Under the pieces are notes generated by a model. That model was not told where the DNA came from. It worked only from the letters and a program-made list of their open reading frames with translations, and did not search any database. From Sediminibacillus terrae (GTDB lineage Bacteria; Bacillota; Bacilli; Bacillales; Amphibacillaceae), in NCBI RefSeq assembly GCF_009602435.1, contig NZ_VZDQ01000023.1, forward strand, positions 431,168-495,167: 64,000 nucleotides of DNA, given 5' to 3'. Each line of letters begins with the position of its first letter. The stretch's first letter is position 1. Made by a program: the position numbers and the translations under genes. Shown here one piece after another: positions 40,249-48,239 of this stretch.

Positions 40249-41094
40249 ATGGCCAAAAATCAAAGTGAAGTGAGCGGTGTCTTCACAACGGGAAGCAAAA
40301 GCCAGCCATCGACAATCAAACCGAAAAGTCCGTTCACCCATCCCTTGTTATTGGGGAGCATTTTTCCGGCTTTGTTGGTGGTGGTTTGGGAATTGTTAAG
40401 CCGTTCGGAAGTCTTTCCAGCCTATCAGCTTCCTGCCCCGTCCGTCATTTTAGAGACAATTGTCGGGATGGCGGAAGATGGCACACTCTGGGGACATGTC
40501 GGCATCACCTTCTACCGGGTGTTGATGGGCTTTCTGTTAGGAACGGCAGCAGCCGTCGTGCTCGGTTCGTTGGTCGGATTTTATAAACATGCCGAAGCGC
40601 TATTCGATCCGCTGATCCAAGCCTTTCGTTCCATCCCTTCCCTAGCCTGGGTTCCACTGTTCATTTTATGGATGGGAATCGGCGAGCCGTCGAAGATCGC
40701 CATGATTGCAGTCGGCGTCTTCTTTCCGGTTTATTTGAATATTGTCAGTGGCATAAGCGGCGTCGACCGAAAATTAATCGAGGTTGGGAAAATGTATGGA
40801 TTGAATACATTTCAGCTGGTGCGAAGGATTATTCTTCCGGCAGCCTTGCCTTCCTTTTTGGTCGGATTGCGCAGTGGGCTTGGATTGGGCTGGATGTTTG
40901 TCGTGGCAGCGGAATTGATGGGTGCGAGCCAGGGGCTTGGGTATTTGCTGGTAGTCGGCCAGAATACACTAGCTCCGGAAACCATTATAGCGAGTATTGT
41001 CTTGTTCGCAGTAATCGGAAAGCTGTCGGACTGGGTACTGAAAAAACTGGAGACCCGGACATTGCATTGGCAGGATCGGGCTGCAAAATCGTAA
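40249..41094 (+). CDS. Sulfonate-type ABC transporter permease (SsuC-like)
   Basis: A 281-residue permease with a long polar N-terminus (residues 1-32) and about six membrane helices, the first near 33-50. The cytoplasmic EAA loop reads EVGKMYGLNTFQLVRRIILP, the expected ATPase contact. It forms the channel of the importer with the preceding lipoprotein and the following ATPase, in binding protein-permease-ATPase order. Confidence 0.9.
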   Translation: MAKNQSEVSGVFTTGSKSQPSTIKPKSPFTHPLLLGSIFPALLVVVWELLSRSEVFPAYQLPAPSVILETIVGMAEDGTLWGHVGITFYRVLMGFLLGTAAAVVLGSLVGFYKHAEALFDPLIQAFRSIPSLAWVPLFILWMGIGEPSKIAMIAVGVFFPVYLNIVSGISGVDRKLIEVGKMYGLNTFQLVRRIILPAALPSFLVGLRSGLGLGWMFVVAAELMGASQGLGYLLVVGQNTLAPETIIASIVLFAVIGKLSDWVLKKLETRTLHWQDRAAKS

Positions 41095-41106
41095 GGAGGT
41101 AAAGCG

Positions 41107-41841
41107 GTGAGTCTTCAATTAGAAAGAGTGGGAAGGACGTTTGCAGGAAAAGCAGCTGTCCAGGATGTTTCCTTCCGAGCGGAACCTGGTGAAATCATCG
41201 GTCTTCTCGGAACCAGCGGCTGCGGTAAAAGCACCCTGTTGCGTGCCATCTCCGGACTGGATACCGAATTTGACGGCTTGATCGAAATCAATAATAAGAA
41301 AGTGGACGACATACAGAAGACGACTGGGTTTATGTTCCAGGAGCCACGTTTGCTGCCTTGGCTGAATGTTCTCGACAATGTCACCTTCGGCCTTGAGGGA
41401 AACAGAGAGGAAAAGAAAAAAAAGGCAGGCCGTTACTTGGAAAGTGTCGGACTTGCCGACAGTGAAAAATTGTATCCAAAGCAACTTTCAGGCGGAATGG
41501 CACAGCGTGTGGCAATTGCACGTGCTCTGGCCACCTCACCGGAAATTTTGCTGCTGGATGAACCGTTCAGTGCTCTCGATGCGTTTACCAAAATGCAGCT
41601 GCAGGATTTACTGCTTGAAGTGTGGAGGAGTTATCAATCGACAATGGTCCTGGTGACCCACGATGTGGATGAAGCTGCCTATTTATGCGATCGGATCATC
41701 GTGCTTAGGGGACAGCCGGGCAAGGTGGAACGAGAAATCACGATTACAGAGCCAAGACCGAGAGAAAGAGGAAGCAGTGAGCAGGCTGCTTATAAGGCGG
41801 AAATTCTCGCCAGCTTGGACTTAACAACAGATACAGCTTGA
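41107..41841 (+). CDS. Sulfonate-type ABC transporter ATPase (SsuB-like)
   Basis: A 244-residue ATPase with Walker A GTSGCGKS (35-42), Q loop MFQEPRLLPW, signature LSGGMAQRVA and Walker B ILLLDEPFSALD. It is typical of the SsuB/TauB group. The start is GTG with AAGGAGG about 6 bases upstream. It completes a three-gene importer inside the S-box unit and is 12 bases from the permease. Confidence 0.92.
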   Translation: MSLQLERVGRTFAGKAAVQDVSFRAEPGEIIGLLGTSGCGKSTLLRAISGLDTEFDGLIEINNKKVDDIQKTTGFMFQEPRLLPWLNVLDNVTFGLEGNREEKKKKAGRYLESVGLADSEKLYPKQLSGGMAQRVAIARALATSPEILLLDEPFSALDAFTKMQLQDLLLEVWRSYQSTMVLVTHDVDEAAYLCDRIIVLRGQPGKVEREITITEPRPRERGSSEQAAYKAEILASLDLTTDTA

Positions 41842-41870
41842 CCAAGCTGGATACATAGAGGAGGTACAAC

Positions 41871-43553
41871 ATGACAGGAAATGATGTGAAAATACTTGAA
41901 GCCGATAAAGGCAAACACAATTTAACAGACTATCGTCGTGTGGCTGCGGAATTCTCCTGGGAACAAGCCGCAGAACAGCTAAACTTATCCAAAACCGGCA
42001 ACTGGAATGCAGCTTATGAAACGATCGACCGTCACGTTGCCGAAGGGTATGGCAACAAGACTGCTTTATATTTTGTCCAGGAAGCATACAACGAGAGCTT
42101 CACGTTCGCCGAGGTAAAAGAAAAAACGGATCACTATGCCCGGGTATTGAAGGAACAGGGAGTCGGCAAAGGGGATCGTGTATTTGTCTTCCTTCCCAAA
42201 ACCCCGGCTTGTTACTTTTCCATCCTGGCCATCATCAAAATAGGTGCGATTGCCGGTCCGTTGTTTGAAGCATTTATGGAAGAGGCAGTAAAAGACCGGA
42301 TGAATGACTGTGGAGGCACCGTCTTGATTACGGACGACCAGCTAATCCAGCGGGTTCCTCAAACGGAAATCCCCAGCTTACAAACGATCTTGCTGGTCGA
42401 TCGAATCGAAGCAGCCAAACCAGAGGCTGTGACGGAAGAAGAACTGGTCGAATGGGTCAATCCGGAGGACGGCATGTTGATTCACTATACAAGTGGATCG
42501 ACAGGAAAGCCAAAGGGGGTGCTGCATGCGCATAGAGCTGTCGTCCATCACTTTCAATCAGGGCGCTGGGTATTGGATATCCAGGAAAACGATGTATATT
42601 GGTGTACCTCCCATCCTGGCTGGGTTACAGGCAGTGTATATGGTTTGTTCGCACCATGGCTGAACCGGGCGGCTGTTGTCATCCAGGCGGGCCGTTTTCG
42701 GGCGGAAAACTGGTATCAGATCATCGCAGACTTCGGCGTCACGATTTGGTATAGTGCACCTACCGCTTTTCGCATGCTGATGGCACAGGGGGAGTTATAT
42801 AAACAATATAACCTGGAGTCGCTTCGTCATATTTTAAGCGTCGGAGAGCCCTTGAATCCCGAAGTCATCAATTGGGCGTGGGACAACTTATCACTGCGGA
42901 TTCATGACACGTGGTGGATGACCGAAACGGGGGGGCATTTGATTGTCAATCTTCCATCAGAACCGATAAAACCAGGGTCGATGGGGCGTGCCTTCCCTGG
43001 AATTACCGTCGGAATTTTGGACGAAAGCGGAAAAGAACTCCCGGCTGGAACAATCGGTCAGTTAGCAGTGAAAACGCCGTGGCCAGGGCTGATGAAAGAA
43101 ATTTGGGGAAACAAGGATAAATTTGCTTCCTATTTTCTATATGAAGGCTGGTATGTCTCCGGCGATCTGGCGGTACAGGATGAAGATGGCTATATCTTTT
43201 TCCAGGGCAGAAGCGATGACATGATCAATTCGGCCGGTGAGCGAATCGGTCCCTTCGAAGTGGAAAGCAAGTTGATCGAACATCCTGCAGTGGCAGAAGC
43301 GGGAGTGATCGGTAAGCCTGATCCGCTGCGCGGTGAGCTGGTAAAAGCGTTTATCACCCTGCGTTCGGGATACGAAGAAACATCTGAGCTGCTTGAGGAG
43401 CTGCGCGTCTTTGTCAAAACAAACTTGGCGGCACATGCAGCCCCGCGGGAAATAGAAGTAGTCGAAGAATTACCGAAAACAAAGATAAGCGGCAAAATCT
43501 TGCGTCGGGAATTGAAGCAGCGGGAGCTCGACAAGGTTGGCGCAACCTCTTAA
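41871..43553 (+). CDS. acsA: Acetyl-CoA synthetase-like acyl-CoA ligase in the methionine operon
   Basis: A 560-residue ANL enzyme close to the B. subtilis AcsA group, shorter than the ~650-residue enteric Acs. The P-loop is TSGSTGKPKGV near residue 210. A DTWWMTETGG region holds the Trp that limits the acyl pocket to short acids in acetyl-CoA synthetases. The C-terminal PKTKISGKILRR contains the Lys normally controlled by acetylation. Acetate or another short acid is the likely substrate. Its position between the transporter and hom, under SAM control, suggests reuse of the acetate released by MetY. GGAGGT precedes the ATG. Confidence 0.85.
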   Translation: MTGNDVKILEADKGKHNLTDYRRVAAEFSWEQAAEQLNLSKTGNWNAAYETIDRHVAEGYGNKTALYFVQEAYNESFTFAEVKEKTDHYARVLKEQGVGKGDRVFVFLPKTPACYFSILAIIKIGAIAGPLFEAFMEEAVKDRMNDCGGTVLITDDQLIQRVPQTEIPSLQTILLVDRIEAAKPEAVTEEELVEWVNPEDGMLIHYTSGSTGKPKGVLHAHRAVVHHFQSGRWVLDIQENDVYWCTSHPGWVTGSVYGLFAPWLNRAAVVIQAGRFRAENWYQIIADFGVTIWYSAPTAFRMLMAQGELYKQYNLESLRHILSVGEPLNPEVINWAWDNLSLRIHDTWWMTETGGHLIVNLPSEPIKPGSMGRAFPGITVGILDESGKELPAGTIGQLAVKTPWPGLMKEIWGNKDKFASYFLYEGWYVSGDLAVQDEDGYIFFQGRSDDMINSAGERIGPFEVESKLIEHPAVAEAGVIGKPDPLRGELVKAFITLRSGYEETSELLEELRVFVKTNLAAHAAPREIEVVEELPKTKISGKILRRELKQRELDKVGATS

Positions 43554-43573
43554 CAAGGAACAGGAGGAGAACT

Positions 43574-44800
43574 ATGACGACAATCAAAGTGGCATTGCTG
43601 GGTTTTGGGACAGTTGGCAGCAGTGTTTACCAGACTATTCAATCCCGACGTAGCAAGTTCGAAAGATTAATAGGAAAAAAGGTGGAAATCGTCGGGGTAT
43701 TGATCCAGGATGAGACAAAACACCGGAATATCGCCGATGGGATTTTGGTAACCTCTTCGTTTGAAGAGTTGCTTGCCATTCCGGAGATCGACGTGATCAT
43801 CGAAGCGATCAACGGCATTGAACCTGGAGCCGGTTATTTAAGCCGTGCCTTAGAAAAAGGGATCCATGTGGTGACTGCCAATAAAGAGCTCCTTGCTCAT
43901 GAAGGGCAATCATTAAGGGAAACGGCAGCTAAGGGGCATGCCCAACTCAAATTTGAAGCAGCCGTTGCAGGAGGAGTCCCGATAATAGGGACACTGCAGC
44001 AACTATTACAGGTAAATGAAGTTTCGAACGTGGAAGCTATTTTGAACGGAACATCCAATTACATCCTTACGGAAATTGCAGAAAACCAAGTAGGCTTTCA
44101 AGCAGCGTTACATTCTGCCCAAAAGCACGGATATGCAGAAGCAGATCCAGGAAATGATGTGGATGGGTGGGATGCTTTTTATAAGCTGATGATTTTGTGC
44201 GAGTTACTGCTAGGTAAACAGCCTGATTGGACGCAAGTATCAAGACGCGGCATTCGTGGTATCACGCTTGCCGACATCCAGGTTGTCGAAACGGCCGGTT
44301 GGAGGATCAAGCATATCGCCAGTCTCCAGGTTAAGGAGGAGAAGGCACAGCTTCGCGTAGAGCCGATGGCTGTTCCGGAAGGTCATCCGTTATATGAGGT
44401 GTCGGGAGTAGATAATGCAGTATCCATTCAAGGCGACTTAGCCGGGAATTTAAAATTACAGGGACCAGGGGCCGGTGCATTGCCTACTGCAAGTGCCATT
44501 TTGGAAGATTTCGTCCAATTGTATAAGGAGTCCGACAACAGAAACCGATCAATTGATGCGTCGATTTTGGCAGAAGATTCGAATCGATTACAGGATTGGT
44601 TGGCGACGGCCCCCTCCATACCGAAAACTGCTGCTGTCAAACAGCGTTGGAAAGGCAAGCAGGCTGACAACAACGCCTACCTGGTTTCTGCTACTGAAGG
44701 AGAGCTTGAGAAATTACTGCAAGCCGGTAAAATCTGTAACTTCTTTAGATTGGCAGGAGCTGGTCGGGAGATTGCGGACACTGTTCCGATATTGATTTAA
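43574..44800 (+). CDS. hom: Homoserine dehydrogenase
   Basis: A 408-residue enzyme reducing aspartate semialdehyde to homoserine, the MetX substrate. The dinucleotide-binding GFGTVGSSVYQ (10-20) is at the N-terminus. The catalytic core includes VVTANKELLAHEG, FEAAVAGGVPIIGTL and GTSNYILTE, and the conserved Asp/Lys region is DPGNDVDGWDAFYKLMIL. The C-terminal ~90 residues are poorly conserved and do not show a clear ACT domain. GGAGGAG precedes the ATG, and it is the last gene before the terminator. Its inclusion under the SAM riboswitch ties homoserine supply to methionine demand. Confidence 0.92.
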   Translation: MTTIKVALLGFGTVGSSVYQTIQSRRSKFERLIGKKVEIVGVLIQDETKHRNIADGILVTSSFEELLAIPEIDVIIEAINGIEPGAGYLSRALEKGIHVVTANKELLAHEGQSLRETAAKGHAQLKFEAAVAGGVPIIGTLQQLLQVNEVSNVEAILNGTSNYILTEIAENQVGFQAALHSAQKHGYAEADPGNDVDGWDAFYKLMILCELLLGKQPDWTQVSRRGIRGITLADIQVVETAGWRIKHIASLQVKEEKAQLRVEPMAVPEGHPLYEVSGVDNAVSIQGDLAGNLKLQGPGAGALPTASAILEDFVQLYKESDNRNRSIDASILAEDSNRLQDWLATAPSIPKTAAVKQRWKGKQADNNAYLVSATEGELEKLLQAGKICNFFRLAGAGREIADTVPILI

Positions 44801-44880
44801 GCTTCCGTTTATCGATATGTAAAAATCTCTTTATCGGTTGATCACTAGCAAAAGTGTTTGAAGAAAAAAGGTAAATATGA

Positions 44881-44919
44881 ATAGTGGATAATATGGTTGA
44901 TATTATCCACTATTTTTTT
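44881..44919 (+). terminator. Terminator of the methionine operon
   Basis: ATAGTGGATAATAT and its complement form a perfect 14 bp stem with a 5-base loop, followed by a T run. It ends the unit that starts at the second S-box. Confidence 0.95.
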
Positions 44920-45095
44920 GGCCTTTATTATAAGAGGGGCTAGACTATAGGGTGACTATTCCAGGGTGTTAGTAAACTTCATATCAACAAAGCATTAGAA
45001 AGCGATATTGAATAAATACGAGTTTGAAACGATGAATGATTGAAGCAAGAGATGTTCAAAAACGCTAGGAACTTTAAAATATTCAACTAAATTAA

Positions 45096-45124
45096 TTGAG
45101 AATTGTTATCAATTAGTGTATATT
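45096..45124 (+). promoter_or_regulatory. Promoter overlapped by a Fur box
   Basis: TTGAGA (45096-45101), a 17-base spacer and TATATT (45119-45124). TGAGAATTGTTATCA (45097-45111) covers the -35 region and matches the Fur consensus TGATAATNATTATCA at 12 of 14 defined positions. Iron repression of the next gene is expected. Confidence 0.75.
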
Positions 45125-45169
45125 AGATAGTAACGAACGATACCAATAATTCAGTGAGGAGAGTATCCG

Positions 45170-45886
45170 ATGCAAATATACTGGACTAAAATTAATGATA
45201 TAATCGAGGAAACGCCGGAGGTTAAAACTTTTCTGCTCAACCGTCCGGAAGGTTTTATATGGGAAGAAGGTTCCCATACCCACTTCGCACTGGAAGGTTT
45301 CAATGCCGGGGATAAACCCAACCGCAGCCTGATCCGCCATATGTCAATTTCTACTTTGCCGGACGAAAATACTATCGGTATTACTACACGCATCAGGGAG
45401 CAGTGTTCTGAGTTTAAATCGCTTTTAAGGAATCTTGAAATTGGCAATGAAGTTGCAATATTTAAAACCCATTCAAATGTTCCACTTAAAAGAGAAGACA
45501 AAAGTGTTTATTTACTGTCATCAGGTGTCGGCCTGGCCACTTTCAGACCGCTTGTACTGGATTATTTCGAACGTGCTGACAAAATCAATCAAATCCATTC
45601 CTTGAATATCGAATCATCAAATGATTTCTTATTCACCAATCTATTTGAATCGGCACCTGACAAGAAGTTCACAGCAGAGTTCGTCGACAACCGTAAAGAA
45701 TACTATGAAAAAGTGAAAACTCTTGCTGCAGACAAGGACGGTCTTTTCTATGTTGTTGGCAGTGACGAGTTCCTTGTACAGAATATTGAATTACTTCGTG
45801 AGCAGGGCATCAAGCCAGAACAGATTATGCTCGATAAGCATGAACAACAACTGCCAGAGTTTTTATCATTGGATTTATCGGTTTAA
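45170..45886 (+). CDS. FNR-like FAD-binding oxidoreductase, iron-regulated
   Basis: A 238-residue protein of the ferredoxin-NADP reductase fold. An N-terminal flavin-binding barrel has RHMSISTLPDENTIGITTR (about 58-76), where the RxxS pattern binds FAD. A C-terminal nucleotide-binding part has YLLSSGVGLATFRPLV and YVVGSDEFL. No iron-sulfur domain is attached. Given the Fur-like promoter it may reduce ferric siderophores or supply electrons to haem or siderophore breakdown; this role is inferred from regulation. AGGAG lies 8 bases before the ATG. It is monocistronic. Confidence 0.75.
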   Translation: MQIYWTKINDIIEETPEVKTFLLNRPEGFIWEEGSHTHFALEGFNAGDKPNRSLIRHMSISTLPDENTIGITTRIREQCSEFKSLLRNLEIGNEVAIFKTHSNVPLKREDKSVYLLSSGVGLATFRPLVLDYFERADKINQIHSLNIESSNDFLFTNLFESAPDKKFTAEFVDNRKEYYEKVKTLAADKDGLFYVVGSDEFLVQNIELLREQGIKPEQIMLDKHEQQLPEFLSLDLSV

Positions 45887-46389
45887 ATGGGACGAAATAT
45901 TTTCTTGGGAACGACCGAGTGCAATTTTATGCTGAGTTAGAGCAACTAATACATCGAGTGATTTACACGATATAATCTGAAGAGAATCGCTACTCCTGAT
46001 CAAAGGCGCTATTTGAATAAGAGTGCCCTCTTTTTTTAGTTAGATTATTGAGAGGAAGGAGAAAGTTTGTTCAGGACCTATTACTCTCAATATAACAAGA
46101 AAATCTATTATGAGATCCACTGCGATGCCCATCTACCGGTATTTTTATATATACATCGCTGTCCTGGGGCTGGTTTCTAGGACTTTAGAGAGTACTGCAG
46201 AAAAAAAGCATGAATAATTCCAGAACCATTCAATAAGCCTGATTTTCCTTGGTTCAGATTTTGCCAATTTATACAGTTGCTTTTGGAGACATGCGTACAG
46301 TAGGGCGTGTCTATACAGGATGGGCTCATCGCAGATCTTCTACAGAGAAGAACTTTTCCAGAATCAGGATTTGCCGCACTGGAAGATTC
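45887..46389. other. Non-coding gap of about 500 bases
   Basis: Between two converging genes. The only structure is a weak terminator-like hairpin, GGCGC with GTGCC, followed by CTCTTTTTTT at about 46007-46039. No gene with a ribosome binding site was found. Confidence 0.55.
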
Positions 46390-47259
46390 TCAGTCTGACT
46401 GCTTCACACTGAGGACAGTGATAGTAACCAGTATGAGCACCATTCCGAGAATTTGGATAACAGTCAAATGATCATTGAGAAGCAGAACGCCAAATAATGA
46501 TGCTGTAACTGGCTCCACCATGGCTACCATCGAAGCTGTTGTCGGGGCGGTCCATCGAATGCCAAAGATATACAATATAAATGAAATTCCTGCACCCACC
46601 AAACCTAAAAGAAGAAACCATCCTACATCATTTGATGTTAACGCGGCAGCTGCTTCCCCCTTGTCTGCAAGAAGCAAAAGGATGAGAACAAAAGAAAAAA
46701 AGGCGACGGTTAACGTTGTCTGTGGTTTGCCGATGGAGGAGGCATTTTTGAATCCGAATATAAACAATGCATAGGCAAGGCCAGCAGCAAGACCAGCAGC
46801 CGCTCCCAGAAAACTCACTGAAATTGAATCGGTGTTGTAGGCGCCTGTAAGCAGGGTAATTCCTATAAGCACGCCAAAAATGCATCCCCATTTAAACCAG
46901 GTTGAACGTTCTATTCGTAATAAAAAGGAAATTAAAAGAACGAAAACGGGTGCAGTGTACATTAAAGTAGCTGCAACAGCAATACTGGAAGCTTGGATGC
47001 TTAAAAAATATAAAGTGAAATTTCCGGCAACACCAACTCCTGCCAATAGGGACCACAGGTATAACCGAGCAGAGGATGTCCAATTTTGTCTAAAACGAAA
47101 GAGAAACCACGTCAAAAAACATATAAACCCAACACCTCCCCGGTATAGGGAGATCACAATAGGGTCCCAGCCCTTGTTCATTAAAATATCGGCAATTCCC
47201 CCACTAATGCCCCAGCATATAGCGGCAAGTATAACCAAAACTAACCCTGCCAACCTCAT
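46390..47259 (-). CDS. EamA/DMT-superfamily transporter
   Basis: A 289-residue membrane protein with ten predicted helices arranged as two EamA repeats (about 1-135 and 150-285). The first repeat opens LAGLVLVILAAICWGISGGI and the second GLAAGLAYALFIFGF. Members export amino acids or metabolites; the substrate is not predictable. TAGGAGGC lies 6 bases before the ATG on the minus strand. It converges on the reductase gene and is divergent from the DUF2200 gene. Confidence 0.88.
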   Translation of the reverse strand: MRLAGLVLVILAAICWGISGGIADILMNKGWDPIVISLYRGGVGFICFLTWFLFRFRQNWTSSARLYLWSLLAGVGVAGNFTLYFLSIQASSIAVAATLMYTAPVFVLLISFLLRIERSTWFKWGCIFGVLIGITLLTGAYNTDSISVSFLGAAAGLAAGLAYALFIFGFKNASSIGKPQTTLTVAFFSFVLILLLLADKGEAAAALTSNDVGWFLLLGLVGAGISFILYIFGIRWTAPTTASMVAMVEPVTASLFGVLLLNDHLTVIQILGMVLILVTITVLSVKQSD

Positions 47260-47534
47260 CGTCTGCCTCCTAAGATAAATGGTGCGAATTTTTTATTCTA
47301 AGTGGCTGCCGTGGTGAAGAAAGTGCAATGGACACCAACCCGTTAAACGTTTCTATTCATAAGCAAGTTTTTAAAAAAAGGTATAACGGTATTTCCTTTC
47401 ATTTCTCAAAAATAAACCTCTCTGGTTTGCTCTTTCTACATTCATACGAAAAACCCCTTGATTAGTACACTTTTTTGGTTTTAATGGGAAATAGGGAATA
47501 ATTCCAGGGTTACATGTTCCCAACTACTTTTCAT

Positions 47535-47542
47535 GATATTAT
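47535..47542 (+). promoter_or_regulatory. Possible extended -10 promoter of the DUF2200 gene
   Basis: TGATATTAT (TGn plus TATTAT) lies 33 bases before the start codon. The rest of the 315-base gap from 47260 shows no gene or clear structure. Confidence 0.4.
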
Positions 47543-47574
47543 AGAGGAAAAATCTACATACGAGGAGGTGAATC

Positions 47575-47925
47575 ATGCCGAAACATAAGATTTATACCAT
47601 GAGTTTCGCAAGTGTGTATCCCCATTATATAAAGAAAGCGGAGAAAAAAGGACGCACGAAAACGGAAGTGGATGAAATCATCCGTTGGTTGACTGGATAT
47701 ACCCAGGAAGGGTTAGAAGCACAGCTGGAAAAACAAACAGACTTTGAGACCTTCTTCGCGGAAGCTCCCGGGATGAATCCGTCGCGAACGTTAATTAAAG
47801 GCGTAATCTGCGGGGTGCGAGTGGAAGACATCGAAGAACCAACAATGCAGGAAATCCGCTATTTGGATAAACTGATCGATGAATTAGCAAAGGGAAAAAC
47901 GATGGAGAAAATCTTGCGGAAATAA
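47575..47925 (+). CDS. DUF2200 family protein
   Basis: A 116-residue protein matching the DUF2200 family, with the typical opening [25 protein letters not shown] segment and [18 protein letters not shown] in the first half. The function of the family is unknown. The protein is charged and cytoplasmic, without cysteines other than one in [21 protein letters not shown] immediately precedes the ATG, a near-perfect ribosome binding site. It is monocistronic with its own terminator. Confidence 0.85.
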   Translation: MPKHKIYTMSFASVYPHYIKKAEKKGRTKTEVDEIIRWLTGYTQEGLEAQLEKQTDFETFFAEAPGMNPSRTLIKGVICGVRVEDIEEPTMQEIRYLDKLIDELAKGKTMEKILRK

Positions 47926-47941
47926 TCATCTGATACAGAGA

Positions 47942-47981
47942 AACACCGATTCTATTGATGGCAATAGAATCGGTGTTTTTT
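47942..47981 (+). terminator. Intrinsic terminator after the DUF2200 gene
   Basis: AACACCGATTCTATT and its complement form a perfect 15 bp stem with a 6-base loop and T run. Confidence 0.95.
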
Positions 47982-48008
47982 AATGATTATATAAGAGAAG
48001 CCCGAAAA

Positions 48009-48063
48009 TGTTTACAAGGAAAATGTAAACCGAACTTCCTTACACTGTCTAAAACTGTAAACA
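48009..48063. repeat. Cluster of three TGTAAAC half-sites
   Basis: TGTTTACA (48009-48016), TGTAAAC (48024-48030) and TGTAAACA (48056-48063). The first two form an inverted repeat with a 7-base spacer and the third repeats the second. They lie about 180 bases before the methyltransferase start and could be a regulator's sites. No T run follows. Confidence 0.4.
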
Positions 48064-48239
48064 TAAGGTGAAGCGATTGTTTGCCACGATGGCTGATCTA
48101 TTCAAAGAAGAATATTAATTAGCAGAAGAAGGACTACCCAACCCAGTATTTGGTTGTGAGCTTTTTTAGGTGTGGGTTTTACTGTTGTCATTTGGTGGTT
48201 TATAATGGAGTGTCACAAGAAGAAAGATGGGAAGTGCCT

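Noticed and set aside
48150..48239. Upstream ATG adding 30 residues to the rRNA methyltransferase
   Set aside because: The extension is hydrophobic and Cys-rich, unlike the family, and lacks a ribosome binding site.
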